A DNA stretch of 19,999 bases, from the NCBI GenBank assembly GCA_038203635.1, contig JBBRDT010000064.1:1-19999 (forward strand), given 5' to 3'. The position numbers and the translations under genes are program-made. This document shows, piece after piece, positions 1-6,445 of the stretch; position 1 is the first letter of the stretch; every line of letters begins with the position of its first letter. Under the pieces are notes generated by a model. The model did not search any database. It saw nothing but the letters and a program-made list of their open reading frames with translations, and was not told the origin of the DNA. This stretch comes from DASRIA01 sp038203635 (lineage in GTDB: Bacteria; Actinomycetota; Thermoleophilia; Solirubrobacterales; JBBDJG01).

Positions 1-52
1 GAACAGCTCCACGCGTGATCCCATTCCTTCCGCCGCCTCCCGTTCGAGCTCG

Positions 53-1909
53 ATGAGCATCGAACCGTCGGCGTCTGCTCGGACGGAGGTGGGGCCAGTT
101 GAGGCCGTCGCAGTGGGGCCAGTTCAGACCGTCGTTCCCACCTACGAGGATGCGGTCGAACTCGAGGCCGATCGTCGCTATGACGAAGCCCTCGATGCCT
201 ACTACCGCGCGTCGTCAAGGGACCCGTCGAACCTCGCCCTCCGGTACCACATCGGACAGCTGCAAGAGAAAATGGGTCTCTATCTAGACGCATTCAGCGT
301 GTATCAGGGGATTCTTGCGATCGAGCAAGAAAGCACCAAGCCGCGACGGCTGCGGTATCGCCTCGCTGCACACGCGGAGCGACGTCGCACAGCTCTCGTC
401 GCGCGCTACCGCCGGGACGTGCTCTTGGGCGGCAGCGAGCTTGCCGACCAATGGCAGAAGCCTACTCCGATGGACAAAACCCAGTGGACCGAGCGAGAAA
501 AACGGCGCGAGGAGCTGCGCGACCGGCTGCGGGACGGACTCAAGGAGGAACTCGCGCCACTTGATCCGGCCACGGCGAGCGCAGCAGGTGGCCTGCTCGC
601 AGAACTGCAACCGTACGATCAGGCGAAGTGCCCCTTGCCAACCTATGTCGCCAAGGAGCGACAGACGCTGCTTGAGCTGCGTAAAGCTTTTGCGCGCACC
701 GCGCTCCAAGACCTGAAGTCCGTGCGGCGCCACGCACGGAGACACCGGGGCGATCGTCGTTTGGTGCTCAGCCATGACAGCGTCGAACTCACGCGGGCGT
801 GCATCGACCAGCGGCTGGACTTCATCCGGCACGAACTGTCCAATGGGCCGGCCGCAGCGTGGGAACCCAAAATGGATCTTCTTAAGGAGAAGGTGCGGAA
901 TGCCGAGGGCAGCGGCTTCGACCGGTGGCAGGAGAACTACAACGCGGCATGCGCCTTCGCCATTCCGCTGATGGTGAACGGCGGGACCGGAACGGGCTCG
1001 TCGGGCTCGTGGCGCGCGGAGCTGGCAGAGCACGCAGTGGAGCGGCTCACCCAAGCCGCCGCGTGTTCCGACAGCGGTTACCTCGCAGGCCGCCGCGCCT
1101 GGCTGCTCAGCGAGGACCCGGACCTCGATGGCCTCCGCCGGCATCCGCGCTTCAAGTGGTTCGAGGCCATGTACTTCCCTGCTGCCGCGCCCACGCCCGA
1201 TAGGCCACGGCATGTGCAAACGCTCGAGATCTCACGGTACATTCGTGACCTCCTGGTCCAGACAGCCGACCGATGGGAATCCGCGTGGCACGAGCGCGGC
1301 AAGAACCTCGATCGCCGCCCCGACGTGCACACCCTCCTGAGGTGGTGGAGCGACGAGCGCGGCGCGTGGGATCTCGTCCGAGACATCGCGATCAATCATC
1401 GCCACTGGTCCGCACGGCTGAAGTTGATCACGAGGATGCACGCGTGGGGCGATGTACACGGATTCAGTCCTCTGGACGCCTCGTTTGGCCGCTACGAGGA
1501 CGAACCCCTGCCAGAGACGAGTGCAGCAGATGCCCGCCTACGTTGCATGCAGACCCTCCTACCCGGCGCGAATGGATACCCGCCCGGCGCTGAACCAGGG
1601 GAGATCACACAGTGGCAGTCGACATTGCGGCGGCTCGACGCTGACGGAAAGGCGCCACCGCAGCTCATCATCGCTGTGCTTTGCGACGAGCATGCCGCCC
1701 TCTGGCAGCGATTCCGCGAATGGCTGCTCACGGAGTCCGCTGCCGAAGAAGATCAACGGCGAGACGCATTCAAGCGTCAGATGGAAGAAGCGAGGCAATG
1801 GTGGTGCAGGGCACATCGATGGTGGCGGAGTCCGAGTCTGTTCGTGGCGGTGGCGCACCGTGCGATGCCACGCCGGCGGACCGAACCGGTCGGTGTTGAC
1901 GAGCGCTAG
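53..1909 (+). CDS. TPR-like repeat protein of unknown function
   Basis: This gene encodes about 618 residues. Residues ~29-90 read as tetratricopeptide helices (paired EADRRYDEALDAY and NLALRYHIGQLQEKMG motifs), so a protein-protein interaction role is plausible. A second helical part (~295-370) has YNAACAFAIPL followed by DPDLDGLRRHPRFKWFEA, the pattern often ending TPR arrays. The C-terminal third is rich in Trp and Arg and I do not recognise it. There is no signal peptide or membrane segment, so it is probably cytoplasmic. The frame stays open to the window edge and there is no clear Shine-Dalgarno before the ATG, so the true start may lie upstream. An imperfect 24-bp tandem duplication near the N-terminus gives a repeated VGPV motif. 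The next feature is an IS scar, so it may sit in an accessory region. Confidence 0.7.
   Translation: MSIEPSASARTEVGPVEAVAVGPVQTVVPTYEDAVELEADRRYDEALDAYYRASSRDPSNLALRYHIGQLQEKMGLYLDAFSVYQGILAIEQESTKPRRLRYRLAAHAERRRTALVARYRRDVLLGGSELADQWQKPTPMDKTQWTEREKRREELRDRLRDGLKEELAPLDPATASAAGGLLAELQPYDQAKCPLPTYVAKERQTLLELRKAFARTALQDLKSVRRHARRHRGDRRLVLSHDSVELTRACIDQRLDFIRHELSNGPAAAWEPKMDLLKEKVRNAEGSGFDRWQENYNAACAFAIPLMVNGGTGTGSSGSWRAELAEHAVERLTQAAACSDSGYLAGRRAWLLSEDPDLDGLRRHPRFKWFEAMYFPAAAPTPDRPRHVQTLEISRYIRDLLVQTADRWESAWHERGKNLDRRPDVHTLLRWWSDERGAWDLVRDIAINHRHWSARLKLITRMHAWGDVHGFSPLDASFGRYEDEPLPETSAADARLRCMQTLLPGANGYPPGAEPGEITQWQSTLRRLDADGKAPPQLIIAVLCDEHAALWQRFREWLLTESAAEEDQRRDAFKRQMEEARQWWCRAHRWWRSPSLFVAVAHRAMPRRRTEPVGVDER
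89..136 (+). repeat. Two-copy 24-bp tandem repeat inside the TPR gene
   Basis: Units at 89-112 and 113-136 both begin GTGGGGCCAGTT and continue with near-identical GAGGCCGTC and CAGACCGTC. The length is a multiple of three, so the frame is kept and VGPV..AV/TV is repeated. It looks like a recent slippage duplication in a disordered N-terminus. Confidence 0.75.
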
Positions 1910-2044
1910 CCGGTCAACGCGAGCAACCCATGCGGCAGGCCGCCCCGTTCGCCGTGTGGAACGCGTCGGCCATTCGTCCAAAAACGCGACGTTGAATGGC
2001 GCGGAGACGAAAAGGTAAGCACGGTGACTAGTCTGAACAGACTC

Positions 2045-2075
2045 CGAGATGTGCCGACAGGTGCGGCTCATCTCG
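2045..2075. terminator. Strong hairpin at the end of the transposase remnant
   Basis: CGAGATG (2045-2051) pairs with CATCTCG (2069-2075), and GCCG (2053-2056) pairs with CGGC (2064-2067). A single T/T mismatch separates the two stems, and the loop is ACAGGTG. It overlaps the TGA of the minus-strand transposase fragment. No U-tract is present on either strand, so it could be a bidirectional hairpin terminator or part of the IS end. Confidence 0.45.
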
Positions 2076-2620
2076 CCTCCATCTTGCGGTGACCGTAGAC
2101 GATGTCCGCCGGGATCTGGCCGGCGGTCAGTCGTCCGTGGTGGACGCGGTCGAAGTTGTAGATCTTCAGGTAGGTGTCGAGGTCGCGACGCAGGCCGGTG
2201 AAGCGAACGTGCAGGTAGCGCGCGAACGCCGGTCGCCAGCACTCCTCGAGGATCGTGCGGTGCAGTCGCTCGACGTGACCGTTGGTCTGTGGGCGTCCTG
2301 AGCGGATGTGGGTGACGCGGGCCCCGAGTCGCTCGACCGTCTCGTGGAAGCGCCCCGCGCTGAACTCGTTGCTGTTGTCGACCAGCACCCGCTCGAGCGC
2401 CCAGCCGGCCTGTGATAGGTCCTTTGCCACTCGCCGGGCGAGCGCCGAGGTCTGAGCCGCGCTGGGATTGCCCGTGGGGCAGACGACCAGGTCCGCCCAG
2501 CCGTAGCTTGAGCGGACATCGATCGCCGTCAGCTGCCAGACCGTGCCCTGGGTGCCGCGCAGTCGCCCGACCGAGAAGCAGTCCATGCCGACCAGTTCGC
2601 CGGGGCGCTCCCGGTTGCTG
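2068..2620 (-). mobile_element. IS481-like element fragment
   Basis: The boundary is inferred from the change of homology at about position 2620, where the recombinase motif stops and the RPGELVGMD transposase motif begins. I cannot identify terminal inverted repeats or a target-site duplication with confidence. The hairpin at 2045-2075 may be part of the distal end. Confidence 0.5.
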
Positions 2621-2823
2621 CCGTCGGGGATCGTCTCCAGCCCGCGCTCAGCAAGCTGCGCGTTCGCCCGCTTGATGGCCGGGTACAAGACGCGCTCGCG
2701 CACGGCGTTGCGGTCTCGCCGTTTGCCGTCCCGGCCGGGGAACACGTAGGCGTCCGGGCCTGCTTGCCTGGTGCCTGCCTTGTGCGAGGCCAACTCGTCA
2801 CGCAGCTCGGGGTCCAGTTCCAC
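2068..2823 (-). pseudogene. Chimeric remnant: tyrosine-recombinase fragment fused to IS481-like transposase
   Basis: The frame contains pieces of two unrelated families. Residues 1-68 match the part of phage-type tyrosine integrases just before the catalytic HxLRHT box: VELDPELRDELASHK, then AGPDAYVFPGRDGK, then VRERVLYPAIKRAN, ending at ETIPDG. The HxLRHT box and catalytic Tyr are absent. From ~69 the protein becomes an IS481/IS3-type rve domain, with DDE residues D81 (GMDCF), D149 (VDNSNEF) and E185 (NGHVERLH), giving the classical DD(35)E spacing. The transposase HTH N-terminus is missing. The GTG start is probably an internal Val codon, since the frame continues upstream to a stop at 2878-2880. 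Both halves are truncated, so I call it a decayed insertion scar. Some residual rve activity cannot be excluded because the triad is intact. Confidence 0.8.
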
Positions 2824-2900
2824 GTGCCTATACAGATGTCCTCGGGTCGCGTAGGTCGGGCACTCCCCCCTCCCCCTTTAGTGCCACACGGACTTGGTGC

Positions 2901-2939
2901 TTGATCGCCGCCCGGCGATAGGGCGATACTGCGCGGACG
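2901..2939 (+). promoter_or_regulatory. Predicted leaderless promoter of SnoaL-like gene 1
   Basis: A -35-like TTGATC (2901-2906) and a -10-like GATACT (2925-2930) are separated by 18 bp. The ATG begins 10 nt after the -10 box, leaving almost no leader, and no Shine-Dalgarno lies in between. The same GATACTGCGC string recurs before three other SnoaL genes in the window. Confidence 0.5.
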
Positions 2940-3362
2940 ATGTCGCAGGAGAACGTGGAGATCGTGCGTCGAGGTGCGAAGGTGTTCAGCACCGATCTCG
3001 ATCTTTACGTGTCCGAGTTCTTGGCCCCCGAGGTCGAGTGGCACACAGCAGCAGAAGACCCCGACGCTGCAACGCACCGCGGGCAGGAGGCGTTCAAGGC
3101 CTACGTCGAGCAATGGATGGATAGCTTCGACGGGCTGCGTGCCAGAGTCGAGGAGTTCATCGATGTGGGCGACGATCGCGTGTGGACGTGGGTTCGCTGG
3201 ACCGGGCGGGGGCGCACCAGCGGTGTCGAATCCGAGTGGCACCTTGCGGTCATCTACACGCTGCGTCACGGTAGGGTCGTTCGGGGTGACGAGTACTTCG
3301 ACCGAGCGGAGGCCCTCGAAGCTGTGGGGCTGTCGGAGCATGACGTTCACGCCGACTCCTGA
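2940..3362 (+). CDS. SnoaL-like / NTF2-fold protein (paralog 1)
   Basis: This encodes 140 residues and begins MSQENVEIVRRG, the typical opening of a large actinobacterial NTF2-like family. The alpha+beta cone fold is suggested by the pattern EVEWHTAAEDP, EEFIDVGDDRVWTWVRW, then SEWHLAVIYTLRHGRVVRGDEYFDRAEALEAVGLSE. Such proteins are small cavity-forming domains; some are isomerases or cyclases (SnoaL, ketosteroid isomerase), but most are uncharacterised. No catalytic residue set can be assigned here. It is the first of three tandem same-strand paralogs; the next starts 23 nt after its stop. A GATACT-type promoter element lies just upstream. The start is chosen because MSQENVE recurs in the paralogs. 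Confidence 0.85.
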   Translation: MSQENVEIVRRGAKVFSTDLDLYVSEFLAPEVEWHTAAEDPDAATHRGQEAFKAYVEQWMDSFDGLRARVEEFIDVGDDRVWTWVRWTGRGRTSGVESEWHLAVIYTLRHGRVVRGDEYFDRAEALEAVGLSEHDVHADS

Positions 3363-3370
3363 GCCTGCGG

Positions 3371-3385
3371 GATACTGCGCGGGCG
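3371..3385 (+). promoter_or_regulatory. Predicted -10 element of SnoaL-like gene 2
   Basis: GATACT (3371-3376) is followed by GCGCGGGCG and then the ATG at 3386. This is nearly identical to the element before gene 1, with the same 9-nt spacing. The -35 match is weak (TTCACG at 3346-3351, spacer 19). Confidence 0.45.
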
Positions 3386-3784
3386 ATGTCGGAGGAGAAC
3401 GTCGGAGCCGAGCAGCGTGCTCTCAAGGAGGCGCTCGCGTTGCTGAGCCGAGCGGACGTAAACGGGTTCATGGAGTATGTCGCTCCCCATCCCGACTGGA
3501 AAGCCGCAGAGGAGCTCCATCCCTTCGATGACAGGGAGGCAGTTCGCCGCTACACCGAGCGGTGGCTCGAACACTGGACTGACTTCTCGCTCGATGCAGT
3601 GGACTTTCGGCGCTTGGCCGACGATTGGCTCATCGCCGTTCGTGCCCGGGGACGGAGCCGAGACAGCATCGAAATCGACGCCCACTACTATCTCCATGTC
3701 TCGATCCGAGAGGGCCGCATCCTTCGGTGGTACGAGTACACCGAGCGATCCGAAGCCCTCGAAGCCCTGGGCCTCTCGGAGTAG
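3386..3784 (+). CDS. SnoaL-like / NTF2-fold protein (paralog 2)
   Basis: This encodes 132 residues, with MSEENVGAEQRALKEA at the N-terminus and the family ending SEALEALGLSE exactly at the C-terminus. The middle holds the NTF2-like strands (PHPDWKAAEELHPFDDREAVRRY, DFRRLADDWLIAVRARGRS, HYYLHVSIREGRILRWYEYTE). It is the most divergent of the five paralogs at the N-terminus, since VEIVRR is replaced. The function is unknown. It follows paralog 1 by 23 nt and is followed almost without gap by paralog 3. It has its own GATACT element, so it may be transcribed separately as well as by readthrough. Confidence 0.83.
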   Translation: MSEENVGAEQRALKEALALLSRADVNGFMEYVAPHPDWKAAEELHPFDDREAVRRYTERWLEHWTDFSLDAVDFRRLADDWLIAVRARGRSRDSIEIDAHYYLHVSIREGRILRWYEYTERSEALEALGLSE

Positions 3785-3787
3785 GTG

Positions 3788-4216
3788 ATGTCCCAGGAGA
3801 ACGTGGAGGTGGTGCGCCACGCGTACGACGCCTCCTTGCGAAGCGATTGGAACAGCCTGTCGGAGCTGATCGATCCGGATTTCGAGTTCCGTGGCACTGT
3901 CGGCGGTCTTGAGGAGGGCCGGATCGCGCGTGGCGTGCAACAGTTCATGGAGGTCTTTGAAAAAGAGGACCTCGATGCATGGGAGGAGCGCCGCTTCGAG
4001 CCAGAGGACTTCATCGACGCCGGCGATTGCGTCGTCGTGCTCCAACGCGAATACCGGCGCGGGAGGGCCAGCGGAGTCGAGCTCGAGACCGAGACCGCAG
4101 TCGTCTTCGAAGTGCGCGGCGGACGCGTCGTGCGCATCCAGGGATACATGGATCCTGCCTCGGCCCTCGAAGCCGTGGGGCTGTCGGAGCAAGACGCTCA
4201 GCAAGACGTTCTCTGA
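3788..4216 (+). CDS. SnoaL-like / NTF2-fold protein (paralog 3)
   Basis: This encodes 142 residues from the ATG at 3788 (a GTG directly before it at 3785 is a weaker alternative). It begins MSQENVEVVRHAYDASLRSDW and has EDFIDAGDCVVVLQREYRRGRASGVELE and SALEAVGLSEQDAQQDVL. A GGAG (3778-3781) sits 6 nt upstream, inside the end of paralog 2, and only 3 nt separate the preceding stop from this ATG. Translational coupling is therefore likely. Unlike the other four paralogs it lacks the GATACTGCGC element, which fits expression from upstream. The fold is assigned confidently; substrate and function are unknown. Confidence 0.85.
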   Translation: MSQENVEVVRHAYDASLRSDWNSLSELIDPDFEFRGTVGGLEEGRIARGVQQFMEVFEKEDLDAWEERRFEPEDFIDAGDCVVVLQREYRRGRASGVELETETAVVFEVRGGRVVRIQGYMDPASALEAVGLSEQDAQQDVL

Positions 4217-4220
4217 GCTC

Positions 4221-4241
4221 GGGCCCGCTGCTGCGGGGCCC
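4221..4241 (+). terminator. GC-rich hairpin after the SnoaL triplet
   Basis: Four nt after the stop at 4216, GGG (4221-4223) pairs with CCC (4239-4241) and CCCGC (4224-4228) pairs with GCGGG (4233-4237). The loop is TGCT and one G is bulged. There is no following T-run, so it is terminator-like rather than canonical. The rest of 4242-4392 shows no gene; a short GACCC/GGGTC inverted repeat (4362-4375) lies beyond the end of the convergent paralog 4. Confidence 0.4.
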
Positions 4242-4392
4242 ACTCATGCTTGCCCAGTTGCGCGTGCACAACGCGCCGCTCTGCCCTAGTCCGTACCGCC
4301 CACTCGTCTGAAGCCCTCCTAGCGCGCCTGACGAGGTGCGGCTTGCTAGCCGGGCGTGAGTGACCCATGAGGGTCCAGAAAACACGGCGCGG

Positions 4393-4797
4393 CTATTCCG
4401 ACACCCCCACGGCTTCGAGGGCTTCCTCCACGTTCGCGTACATCTGCATCATGATCCCCTGTCCGTCCCGGAGCGTCCAGACTTGAGCGAAGCGCATGTC
4501 GACGGGAATTCCCGTGGCCTTCGAACGCCCCCGCTGGCTGAGGATGACGACGACGCGCTCCCCGGCGTCGATGTAATCCTCGGCCGCGACCTCCCAGTCA
4601 TCCCATGCATCGGCCCACTCGGCGTTGAATTGCATCGCGCCCGCGGGGCCGGGGTAGATCTGCTGGTCAGGCCAGCCGAGCTTGGAAACATCCCAGACCA
4701 GATCGGCATGGGCGCGGATTTCACCTTCTCCGGCGCCACCGGTGGCCATCCAGTGCGCGTAGCCGCGTCTAATGATCTCCACATTCTCCTGCGACAT
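4393..4797 (-). CDS. SnoaL-like / NTF2-fold protein (paralog 4)
   Basis: This encodes 134 residues from the ATG at 4797. The frame is open upstream to 4872, but the 25 extra residues are Arg/Pro-rich and lie across the predicted promoter. MSQENVEIIRRGYAHWMATGG matches the paralogs. Features include a Trp-rich central part (AEWADAWDDWEVAAEDYIDAGERVVVILSQRGRSKATG) and the family ending EEALEAVGVSE. It is convergent with paralogs 1-3, with a 176-bp gap. It sits downstream of the peroxiredoxin gene on the same strand but probably has its own promoter. Function is unknown. Confidence 0.85.
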   Translation of the reverse strand: MSQENVEIIRRGYAHWMATGGAGEGEIRAHADLVWDVSKLGWPDQQIYPGPAGAMQFNAEWADAWDDWEVAAEDYIDAGERVVVILSQRGRSKATGIPVDMRFAQVWTLRDGQGIMMQMYANVEEALEAVGVSE

Positions 4798-4813
4798 CGC
4801 GTTGCGCAGTATG
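4798..4813 (-). promoter_or_regulatory. Predicted -10 element of SnoaL-like gene 4
   Basis: On the minus strand CATACT (4813-4808) is followed by GCGCAACGCG and then the ATG at 4797. The shared ATACTGCGC core matches the elements before paralogs 1, 2 and 5. No convincing -35 is visible. Confidence 0.4.
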
Positions 4814-4888
4814 CCGAAGGGACGTTGGCGGGGCTTCTGACGGTTCGGGCTGGCAGCGCCTGGCTGCCGCACCTCACCCGCGCGGCGA

Positions 4889-5548
4889 TCAGCGCGGCTG
4901 CGGCACTATCCGGATGTACGGCCGCGGCGACTTCCAGCCGTCCGGATAGGTCTTGCGCGCGTCGTCGTCGGAGACCGACCCGGCGATGATCACGTCCTCG
5001 CCCTCCTGCCAGTTCACCGGCGTCGCGACCTTGTGATTGGCGGTCAGCTGGAGCGAGTCGATCACCCGCAGAACCTCGTCGAAGTTGCGTCCGGTCGTCA
5101 TCGGATAGACGAGGATGAGCTTGACCTTCTTGTCGGGACCGACCACGAAGACGTTGCGGACCGTCTGATTGTCGGCCGGCGTGCGCTCGGTCGGGTCGCC
5201 GCTGACGCTGTTGGGCAGCATGCCATACAGCTTCGAGACGTTGAAGTCGGCATCTCCGATAATCGGATAGTTCGGAGCCTGGCCCTGCGTCTCCTCGATG
5301 TCGCTGGACCACTTCGCGTGGTTGTCGACCGGGTCGACCGAGAGCCCGATGATCCTGACGTTCCGCTTGTCGAACTCGGGCTTGATCTTCGCCATGTAGC
5401 CGAGCTCCGTCGTGCACACCGGAGTGAAATCCCTCGGATGCGAGAACAGCACGGCCCACGAGTCGCCGATCCAGTCGTGGAATCGGATCTTGCCTTCCGT
5501 CGTCTCGGCCTCGAAGTCGGGTGCCGTGTCGCCGATCTGTAGAGCCAT
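4889..5548 (-). CDS. 1-Cys peroxiredoxin (Prx6-type)
   Basis: This encodes 219 residues of the AhpC/TSA thioredoxin fold. The peroxidatic Cys (residue 45) lies in PRDFTPVCTTE and is the only cysteine in the protein, which defines a 1-Cys enzyme. The long C-terminal domain ending RPYIRIVPQPR is typical of the Prx6 subfamily, as are GLSVDPVDNHAKW and ERTPADNQTVRNVFVVGPD. It reduces H2O2 and organic peroxides in the cytoplasm; the reductant cannot be told from sequence. Two ATGs stand together (5551 and 5548); GAGGGG lies 6 nt before the second, so 5548 is preferred. A TAAACT -10-like box (5586-5581) lies upstream. It is divergent from the catabolic operon at 5636. Confidence 0.93.
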   Translation of the reverse strand: MALQIGDTAPDFEAETTEGKIRFHDWIGDSWAVLFSHPRDFTPVCTTELGYMAKIKPEFDKRNVRIIGLSVDPVDNHAKWSSDIEETQGQAPNYPIIGDADFNVSKLYGMLPNSVSGDPTERTPADNQTVRNVFVVGPDKKVKLILVYPMTTGRNFDEVLRVIDSLQLTANHKVATPVNWQEGEDVIIAGSVSDDDARKTYPDGWKSPRPYIRIVPQPR

Positions 5549-5580
5549 CATCGTCCCCTCTGTCTAGGTGTGGTCCGACA

Positions 5581-5586
5581 AGTTTA
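5581..5586 (-). promoter_or_regulatory. Possible -10 box of the peroxiredoxin gene
   Basis: On the minus strand TAAACT (5586-5581) fits TANNNT. It would give a start near 5574 and a leader of ~25 nt carrying the GAGGGG ribosome-binding site. The -35 is not convincing, and the box lies beside the divergent operon promoter. Confidence 0.3.
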
Positions 5587-5599
5587 GGGCGGCTTTTCC

Positions 5600-5635
5600 T
5601 TGACGGTCAGGCGTTCGATGCGTAGCGTCGCCGGG
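5600..5635 (+). promoter_or_regulatory. Predicted leaderless promoter of the catabolic operon
   Basis: TTGACG (5600-5605) and TAGCGT (5623-5628) are separated by 17 bp. The ATG at 5636 follows the -10 box by 7 nt, which is the expected transcription start. No Shine-Dalgarno is present. This decides the start codon: the longer frame beginning at 5600 would put coding sequence over the -35 box. Confidence 0.6.
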
Positions 5636-6445
5636 ATGCTGGCCAAAGACGCCCACAACCAATTCAGCCACATCAGCCAGGCCTATCCGGACAGGGTGGA
5701 GGTGCGGGGACGCGACCTGACCGGCGACCTGATGGGCCGGCTGAGCTTCACCGAGTACTTCCACCTGCTGCTCACCGGCCGCGAGCCAACCGAGGACCAG
5801 CGCTTCTTCCTCGACCTGTTGCTCGTCGCGATCGCCGAGCACGGGATGATGCCCACCAACGTCGCCGCCCGCATGACGCTGGCGGCCGATCCGGGATCGC
5901 TGCAGGGGGCCGTCGCGGCGGGGATCCTCGGCTGCGGCCCGGTCATTCTCGGCACCGCCGAGTCCTGTGCGCAGCTGCTCGAGGCCGCGCAGGGGCAGGT
6001 GGCGTCGGGTGCAGAGCCTGCGGCGGTCGCACGCGACATCGCGCGTGCGGTCCACGCTGCCGACGACAGGATGCCGGGCTTCGGTCATCCCGTTCATCGG
6101 CCGCTCGACCCGCGGGCCGAGCGGATCCTCGCGCTCGCGGACGACCGCGGCGTGAGCGGCCCGCACGTCGCGCTCGCCCACTCCTTCCGCGATGCGGTGA
6201 CCGCGGCGTGGGGCAAGCCGCTCACGATGAACGTCTCGATGCCCATCGCCGCGGTGATGCTCGACCTGGGCTTCTCGTCGGCCACGGTGAAGGCCGTTCC
6301 GATCCTCGCGCGCACGGCCGGCCTGCTCGCCCACCTGGCCGAGGAGCAGCAACAGCCGCTGGGCTTCCTGATGGCGGGCAAGGCGGAGGAGGCGATCGAC
6401 TACCAGCGCCCGCCCGAGGACGACTCCACCGATGCTCGTGCCTGA
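5636..6445 (+). CDS. Citrate synthase / citryl-CoA lyase-like protein with altered active site
   Basis: This encodes 269 residues, shorter than citrate synthase (~370-430) and near the size of the citryl-CoA lyase group. The fold assignment rests on GRDLTGDLMGRLSFTEYFHLLLTGREP, EHGMMPTNVAARMT, GFGHPVHRPLDPRA (148-154 for GFGHPVH) and NVSMPIAAVMLDLGF followed by ILARTAGLLAHL, each alignable to a citrate synthase block. The second catalytic His (GFGH) is kept. By my alignment the His of GP.HGGA is Ile (~104, in GPVILG), and the Asp of NVD is Ser (~201, in NVSM). These changes make ordinary citrate synthesis unlikely; an altered lyase or a binding role is possible. It is first in the operon and overlaps the CoA ligase gene by 14 nt, so the two probably act together. 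Confidence 0.75.
   Translation: MLAKDAHNQFSHISQAYPDRVEVRGRDLTGDLMGRLSFTEYFHLLLTGREPTEDQRFFLDLLLVAIAEHGMMPTNVAARMTLAADPGSLQGAVAAGILGCGPVILGTAESCAQLLEAAQGQVASGAEPAAVARDIARAVHAADDRMPGFGHPVHRPLDPRAERILALADDRGVSGPHVALAHSFRDAVTAAWGKPLTMNVSMPIAAVMLDLGFSSATVKAVPILARTAGLLAHLAEEQQQPLGFLMAGKAEEAIDYQRPPEDDSTDARA

Noticed and set aside
284..1219. 311-residue open frame on the minus strand
   Set aside because: It is antisense to the TPR-like gene, and no family features are seen.
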